DNA of 64,000 nt from Azadirachta indica. Its lineage: Eukaryota; Streptophyta; Magnoliopsida; Sapindales; Meliaceae. The notes below the pieces were generated by a model. That model searched no databases. It was not told where the DNA came from and saw only the letters and a program-made list of their open reading frames with translations. A program made the translations under genes and the position numbers. The stretch is from contig CM040447.1 in assembly GCA_022749755.1 (NCBI GenBank), forward strand, positions 11,154,087 to 11,218,086, given 5' to 3'. Positions 56,830-64,000 of this stretch are shown one piece after another. The first letter of the stretch is position 1. The number at the start of each line of letters is the position of its first letter.

Positions 56830-59196
56830 ACAGTGGACAGGGCTTCAGCTCACATGAAGGTTGGTAGTTATTGATACTACTTTATCAGCTCACAAACTGT
56901 TTATCTCCATAAATCTGCAGTTCTCAACTTGAGCTTTTCTTGATTTTGCTACTCAGGGTAGTACCCAAAAAGTGGTAAAATCAGCTTTATCAGCTGATGC
57001 ACCCATGATCGTCGTAGAAGTGATCGAGCAGACATATACAAGCCTAGTATAAACATTTTTTCTAATGCAAATAGTATATATACTATGAATTGTGCTCTTG
57101 CTTCCTCTTGCCAAGTTTTGATTGCATAAGTTTCAGGCCTTTCTAATTACTTGTTGCATCTAGTTGCCGTCTTAACAATTCTTTAGAAGTGAGAAATTTC
57201 AGGAGGAACATGGGGAAAAACTAGTTATGCATGCAATTTAACAAAACTTGTGATTTACGTTCGGTCAGGGTGGGTATGCATCGTTTATTTATGGTCAATG
57301 GATTTGCATTTGCATTTCGCAGGTCGTTCATGAAGAGTTTGGTATTGTCGAATCCAACCAAATAGTTCGATTTCATTTTGCTTTTAACAAATAACAATTT
57401 GCTGTAAACTATTAGCTGAAATTGTAAATAAAATAAATATATATAAGAATGCAAATAACAATTGACTATAACTCACAACTTAATTGCTCTAATTTCTTTT
57501 CTTAATTAATTCGCCAAATGTTATTTAGGGATGATTTTTTGATACAAGAATACGCACATATGCATAGTACATGACCACGGGTGCAAATTATAATAAGTAG
57601 ACTTCTTTAATGAAAACGAGATTAAATTCATTTCATTTATACCACAATTCAATTTTTAATCGAAAAATTGTATGGTTAAGTCAGATTTTCAATTTTAAAA
57701 TTTAAAACCAAAAAATTGAACCGAAAATTAATAATATTAAATTTTATTATTTTATATTAAAAATAAATTAAAATTTAAATAAATACCTATAATTAGGCCT
57801 AAAAATAATTAGATTATGTTAAAAAAAAAAAGTAATTTAAATTCAAAAATCAAATTAAACTGAATCTACTCGTTTGGTTTGGTTTCCTTTTTTGACTTTG
57901 ATATGTGGATCTTAATTTTTTTAAAATCTGAAAAATTTTTTTATTCAAGTTTTACAAAACCGGTCCAACCCACTTTTATCAATATTAATAATTATATGTG
58001 ATAAAATTTTAGGAAAATTATTAAACAAATATACGAATAATGTAGTGATAATGTATCAATTAGTATCAATTAAGATAATTTGCATTTAAATATTTTTTAA
58101 AACGACATAAGTTGCACTGTAACAGTTATATTACATACAGGTTTACTTTTCATTATGCTTTTAGTTATGCTTTTTAAAATTTTAAATGGAAGAGTTAAGT
58201 TGAGAAATATAATAAAAAAAAATTTCGATGAAAAAAATAAAGTTTTGTTTGATGCAATTAACTGTATCATAACATAACTTCATTTAAAAATTTGGGATAC
58301 AAAAATGTTCTGAGTTATACATATATTTTAACGATTAGCTGACGTTCGCTGCTGCTAATTGGACGAAAATATCTCCTTCTACTTGGCATGGAAGGCTTTT
58401 GTTTTTTTTTTTTAATTCCACGTAAATATATTTTCAAAGCATCAAATCAAATCTCATCATTGACTTACTCTTCTTCATCAAGTTAGAGTCCCACTTTCTC
58501 TCTTTCCCTTCCTAATCCATGCCAAACCAATACAATTCCATTCCTTTCCCTTCTTCACCCTCAATATTATTACTTTTTTTTTTTCATTTTAATTTAATTA
58601 TATTATTTATTTATTATAGCATAGCATCGTGCTAACTTCATCTATAGGACTTTGCGTTCACTTCTAAATGAGTCGGTGTCAGTCCGTCAATCGCATCTCC
58701 ATCTTTCCTTTACTCCCAAGCCTTCAGCCTCATCACTACCATTTTATTTCTTCGATTAATTAATTAATTAATTAATTAATTTAATTTAATTTAGGGTTAA
58801 TTATATAAACAATAATGATAATATACCATATTTATAATCAATAGTAATTAAGATTACTATTAATTTGTAATATATGATTTTAGGCATTATTAAGTTCTTC
58901 CGTTTTTTAAGGAATTGTATTGTATATGAAGAAAAAAAAAAAAAAAATAAATAAATAAAAGCGCAATGATTATTATTCCATGCACATAGACAGATGTACA
59001 CTTTTTTCCAATCCAATAAAGAACCTGAGTTAGTTTCATTTCTCGTCATGTAACCGCGTTATATGTCATTTTTGCATTTTTTTTTTTTTCTACCACAGAA
59101 AATTCCACAACTTTCACTTATCGTGCATCTCAGTAATATCGAACATTCCAGACCTACTCGCCGGACAATGCATTTCGCTAACGTGTACGTACATAA

Positions 59197-59202
59197 TTGA
59201 CC
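59197..59202 (+). promoter_or_regulatory. W-box TTGACC upstream of RDR1
   Basis: Perfect W-box core about 430 bases before the probable TATA box of RDR1. Further W-box/TGACG-type cores occur near 59253 (minus), 59456-59460 (minus) and 59570-59574. Known plant RDR1 genes respond to salicylic acid and virus infection, for which such elements are typical. Confidence 0.4.
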
Positions 59203-59629
59203 GTCCATCTTATGATACAATAGACACTCTTAACACTGGATCAATGCACTTGTCAACAGTCGACCCGACAGAACTACAACACTATGCTAACTGCCTATCG
59301 GCTCCCGATATGTAGTAATAACAATAACTGTTTCATCATTGAACAAAACTCATATCAGCCAATCGGATGTCGGAACGTGTCAGTCATTTGGCAAAGTTTT
59401 CGTATTAACATAAATAACGCTGCAACTTCATCGATGGGACCCAAAACCATAGCCACGTCAGCTTAAATTCCTTTCCTAGTAATTTGATTTGCTTTGCTCT
59501 GCTTGCTTGAGCAAAACAACGACAAAGAAGTTGCTTCCAATTCCATGCTAGCCACGATCTACGTGAAATTGACGACCAGCAGTACTTTTCTTGTGCTTGC
59601 TTTTGCGCTTCTTCTTGTCTATATATATT

Positions 59630-59638
59630 CATCCCCCG
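59630..59638 (+). promoter_or_regulatory. Probable TATA box of RDR1
   Basis: TATATATAT preceded by a CT-rich block and followed by a leader at 59650-59718 that ends in a good donor (CTT|GTGAGTAC). A matching acceptor (CTGCAG) lies about 23 bases before the RDR1 ATG at 60630, which indicates a 5' UTR intron of about 910 bases. Confidence 0.55.
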
Positions 59639-60652
59639 ATCACCATTTGTTTCTCACAAAGCTCTCGTTAGTTTTCATTGTCATTGACATAATAATCTCT
59701 TGCTGCAAACTCGTCTTGTGAGTACTCATCACACTTCCCTCTCTTCAACTCATTTGCTCTTTTATTATTTAATCTTGTTTTGCTTGCTTTGAAGAATGTT
59801 ATAGCTTTTTCATGTTGAATTTGATTGTTTGGTTTGTGTGTTTGATTTATGTACTTTCAGTTTCAGTCAACGTGAATTTGTTTCTTTATTTGTTTCTTTA
59901 TTTGTTCTCTTTTTCATATATACCAAGCTTTCCTCTCTAAATTGCTGCTTCACGCACATATGATTATGAGAATTGGTCGTAGTATACAACTTGAGAATGC
60001 TGCTTTCATATTCTTGATCTTTACAGTTGTGTTTGATAAATATTCTTCACTCTAATTAATTAGCTTACTGGACAAAGTTTTATATAAGCACTCATCATTG
60101 GAGTGCTGCTACATGCTGAGCTATTCAGCCTCTCGATCTGGGGGTTTGTGGCTGGGAGTTGCGTTTTAATTCTGCTTTGGTTTTCTGTCTCCAGCTTGGT
60201 GTTTTGCTCGCTGTCAGCTTTGTTTTGTTTTGCGGGGCTGAAATTTTATTTTATTTTTGTGTTTTTTTGTCTTTTAACTTTTTTGGCCTCTCTTTGTACT
60301 CTTCTCTTTCCTTTTTATTAATAGGATTTGTCCAAGCTCACTCTTGGAGATTGTTTAAAAATAAAAATCATTCATGACCATTTATTTCTAAATTTTAAAT
60401 GACGATCGATTTTTTTTCTTCCTCTTTTCCATATTTCATTTCCTTCTTATTATGAAAGAATTCCGTCTCTAGAATGGAGATACAATTTCTCTAAATGAAC
60501 GTCTTTTCCATGATTAAGTTATAAGACTATCAACTATTCACTAGTCATTTATTGTTAGATAATTTTATACGAATGCAGAGTATGACTTTGCTAGCGTTGC
60601 TAACAACAGTTGTATACATGAAACTGCAGTTGATATTAATTGTTTACACGAA

Positions 60653-63600
60653 ATGGCTAAGACCATCAGGTTGTTTGGATTTGCTTCAATGGAGTCCCCA
60701 GAAGTGGTGAAGGAATTTCTGGAGGGTTATACGGGTGAAGGAACTGTTTCCGATGTAAAAGTTGGGCAAAACCAACGTTCAAGAGCACACGCTATCGTAG
60801 AATTCAGTACCAATGAAGCTGCAGAACTCATCAAATCCATGGCTGCTAATCCTGAACGTCTCTGGTTCGAAAATTCTTATCTGCAAGCTTCAGATATGAC
60901 AAATTATGGTACTGCACCGAAGAGAAGCATCTTGAAGTACAAATATGAAAAGCCGAAATTGAACTTTGGATACCAGATCTCCGAGCAGAAGTTTTCTGTG
61001 CTCTGGGCACACGAAGATGTTTCTGTCATATTATGCTCGGATCGCAGAAAATTTAAGTTCGTCCTGTCTTATGATTCTGCTGATTATAAGCTCGAGCTCT
61101 CTTATGAGAGTATTTGGCAGATTAAGCTACGCGGCCGTCCTGGTCAGTCTGTGAAGTATCTTGTCATTCAGGTTAGATACTTTTAACAAATTAATATGAA
61201 ATTTTCTTTCAGCATCATTATTATGCAAATTTTTTCTGTTTCAATGAAATTATTTCATTTCTTTGTCTTTTTGTTGTTAGATACTTGGTGCTCCTCAGAT
61301 TTATAAGAGAGATATTCACTGGGTTCGGGAGGTTGATTTTACTCCATCATCTTCCATTGGACAATCTTCAGCTATATGTCTGGAACTTCCAAGGAAGGCT
61401 CGTGCTCCCAAAGCTCTCAACGATTTTTTTTATTACGAAGAAATTCATGGAAAGTTCACTCTACAAAGAGGTTCTCCGTATTCTTGCAATTCTGGTCTTG
61501 TTCCTATTATAAATCCCCCTCAAGGCATTGAGTTGCCATTCAAAATCATATTCAAAATCAATTCCCTGGTTCAGCACGGCTGCCTTCCAGGGCCCGCACT
61601 CCATGACAAATTCTTTCGCTTGGTGGATCCAAGAAGATATAAAATGGCATACATAGAACATGCCTTGGAGAAATTGTTTCGTCTTAGAGAATGCTGCTAT
61701 GAGCCTGTAAGATGGCTCAGAGAGCAATACAGGAAGTACTTCACTTCTGAGCAATATTCTTCATCTCCTTTTGTGGCTTTAGAGGGTGGGTTAGTCTACA
61801 TAAACAAGGTTCTGGTAACCCCATCTAAAGTTTATTTTTGCGGTCCAGAGATCGGTCTTTCCAATCGTGTGCTTCGAAGCTATCCTGATGAAATTGATAA
61901 TTTTCTTCGTGTTTCTTTTGTTGATGAGGACATGGACAAGTTGCATTCGACAGTTTTATCTCCTCGGATATTTTCTACGGATGAACAAAGGCGCACTGGA
62001 ATTTATCAAAGGATATTGTCAATTCTAAGAAATGGCTTAGTTATTGGTGCTAAGAAGTTTGAAACACTTGCATTTTCAAATAGTCAAGTGAAAGATAATT
62101 CTTTGTGGATGTTTGCATCTAGACCTGGGCTCACCGCAGCCAATATTAGAGAGAAGATGGGTGATTTTCGCGAGATCAGGAATGTTGCCAAGTATGCTGC
62201 CAGGCTTGGTCAATCTTTCAGCTCATCCAGGGAGGCATTGCACGTTGATAGCAGTGAAATAGAAGTCATCCCTGACATGGAGACTGAAACGAATGGAATC
62301 TTGTATAATTTCTCGGACGGCATAGGAAAGATATCAGCCGAATTAGCTGAAATTGTTGCAAAAAAATGTGGCTTTACAATTTATACTCCATCCGCCTTCC
62401 AAATTCGATATGGTGGCTATAAAGGAGTTGTAGCTGTTGATCCAACTTCATCAATGAAGTTATCACTGCGAAAGAGTATGGGTAAATACCAATCGAAGAG
62501 CACAAGTCTAGATATTTTGGCATATAGCAAGTATCAGCCATGTTTTCTGAACCGCCAGCTGATTACCCTTTTGTCTACTCTTGGTGTAAGCGATCAGGTT
62601 TTTGAAAAGAAGCAGACAGACGGCGTAGCTCAACTAGATGCAGTTTTAACAAATCCAGCAAAGGCGTATGAGGCATTGGAACTAATGTCTTCCGGGGAAA
62701 ACACGAAAGTTCTGAAAGAATTGCTTATGTGTGGCTATAAGCCTGATTCAGAACCATTTTTGTCAATGATGCTACAGGCTTTTCGAGCATCAAATCTGTT
62801 GGACTTGCGAACCAGAACAAGAATATTTATTCAAAATGGAAGAGCTATGATGGGATGTCTTGATGAGACAGGAACATTAGAATATGGTCAGGTATTTGTG
62901 CAATATTCTGGAAACAATCAATCGGGGCAACTTCACACTGTAAAGGGAGAGGTGGTGGTTGCAAAGAATCCATGCCTACACCCCGGGGACATGCGTGTTT
63001 TAAGATCTGTGGATGTGCCGGCTCTGCACCACATGAAAGATTGTGTCGTTTTCCCAGCAAAAGGCAAAAGGTAATTTTGTTTTTTAAGAAAGACTTACAT
63101 TTCATTTTATCACTGCTGAACTTTTGTTCAATAGCTTGTTCTGTTTTGACATAATGGAAATTGTAAACTGACACTGGTGACATTTTTAGGCCTCATCCGA
63201 ATGAGTGTTCTGGAAGTGATTTGGATGGGGACGTCTACTTTGTCTGCTGGGATCCTGATCTTATTCCTACTCTTCAGTTTCCACCAATGGATTATAGCCC
63301 AGCTCCACAAAGGGTTTTGGATCGTGATGTTACAATTGAGGTATACTAATATGCTGAAATTGATTCAAACGCTATAATCTGTTATGACATTTTTCTTCGC
63401 CCCCTTACTTAAACATGTGTACTTCCACGTTGTAGGATGTAGAGGAGTATTTTGTGGACTATATAGTCAATGACAGCTTAGGCATCGTTTGCAATGCCCA
63501 TGTAGTCTTTGCAGATTCAGAACCTGACAAGGCAACGAGCACTCCATGTCTTGAGCTTGCGAAATTATCTTCCATTGCCGTGGATTTCTCCAAAACTGGC

Positions 63601-64000
63601 GTGGCAGCCAATATACCTGATCGATTACGCGCTAAAACTTATCCAGATTTTATGGAGAAGCTAGACAAAGCTAGCTATGAATCTCAACGTGTCATCGGAA
63701 AGCTTCATCGAGAAGTAAAACATATTGCACCAACAACAGCCGCAATCAGATCGTTCACTAAGGAAGTGGCAACGCAGTGTTATGATCCTGATATGGAAGT
63801 TGATGGCTTCAGGGAATATATCAGCGATGCTTTTAAATACAAAACTCAGTATGATAACAAGTTAGGAAATCTCATGGATTATTATGGGATCAAAACTGAG
63901 GCTGAAATTGTAAGTGGGTACATCATGGAAATGGCGAAATCTTTTGATAAAAAAAGAGATTTGGAAGATATTGCTTTCGCTATGAGCTCATTGAGGAAGG
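60653..64000 (+). CDS. RDR1: RNA-dependent RNA polymerase 1 (RDR1), 3' end outside the window
   Basis: Exons in the window: 60653-61171, 61281-63070, 63190-63340 and 63436 onward, still open at 64000; about 1008 of roughly 1100 codons are present. The ATG at 60653 gives MAKTIRLFGFASMESPEVVK, the usual RDR1 start. The N-terminal about 110 residues form an RRM-like region. The catalytic core has FSDGIGKIS near residue 517, GYKGVVAVDP near 550, and the RdRP signature DLDGD at 780-784 (CSGSDLDGDVYFVCWD), split from the preceding exon at the conserved junction before PHPNECSGS. RDR1 copies single-stranded RNA into double-stranded RNA, feeding DCL enzymes to make secondary small RNAs in antiviral defence. 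The active-site Asp residues are all present and there is no stop, so this copy looks functional up to the edge. The intron phases and sizes match known RDR1 genes. Confidence 0.96.

Larger units (their letters stand above)
53740..60650. other. Intergenic region between ERF and RDR1
   Basis: AT-rich and mostly non-coding. It holds a diverged Mutator-like terminus (55514-55604), a coding-like ORF fragment (55972-56157), a 38-bp tandem duplication (56754-56829), a (TTAA)n-type run near 58758-58793 and the RDR1 promoter and leader from about 59150. No other gene is supportable. Confidence 0.5.

Overview
This is a stretch of eudicot plant nuclear DNA. The genes carry multiple introns with plant-type splice sites. 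The intergenic sequence is very AT-rich and full of microsatellites, and there is a degenerate Ty1/copia retrotransposon. The gene families (REM-type B3, group X AP2/ERF, plant MATE/DTX, RDR1, PLAC8/PCR) are typical of flowering plants. I cannot name the species from sequence alone; gene content and spacing would suit a compact rosid genome.

Layout. 1488-5078 (-): a ten-exon polytopic membrane protein of the At3g27390 type. 5330-11060: gene-poor, holding a clean non-autonomous Mutator-like element (5978-7160, long inverted terminal repeats, exact 10-bp target duplication). 11297-16570 (+): a B3-domain DNA-binding protein with a GC-AG intron that stays open in frame. 18091-18750 (-): a small plant-specific protein with an ADELFFKGKLLP motif. 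18960-23930: intergenic, microsatellites and a G-box cluster. 23936-24662 (+): a PLAC8/cell-number-regulator gene carrying a 1-bp frameshift. 25565-26137 (-): a four-EF-hand calmodulin-like protein. 28675-30450 (-): a MATE/DETOXIFICATION transporter whose single intron contains an (AAT)31 tract. 31622-35923 (+): an old, dead copia element with its integrase deleted and many nonsense codons. 38059-40195 (-): a small protein resembling the C-terminal RecA half of a DEAD-box helicase. 41360-50604 (+): a very large protein (about 2481 aa) with a BAT2-N-like N-terminus. 53016-53570 (-): a group X ERF transcription factor. 53740-60652: intergenic, with an unassigned gene-like ORF, a diverged relative of the Mutator-like terminus, and the RDR1 promoter. 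60653 to the window edge (+): RDR1, truncated by the window.

The genes do not form a pathway or operon. Several belong to families tied to stress and defence (RDR1 in antiviral silencing, group X ERF, CML, MATE transporter), but linkage here is not evidence of a joint function. The helicase-like gene and the BAT2-N gene are divergent and share an upstream region of about 1.16 kb. I did not find a convincing new multi-gene system. The items most worth checking are the Mutator-like element, the copia structure with internal-type sequence upstream of its 5' LTR, the frameshifted PLAC8 gene, the GC-AG in-frame intron, and the unassigned 61-codon ORF near 56.1 kb.
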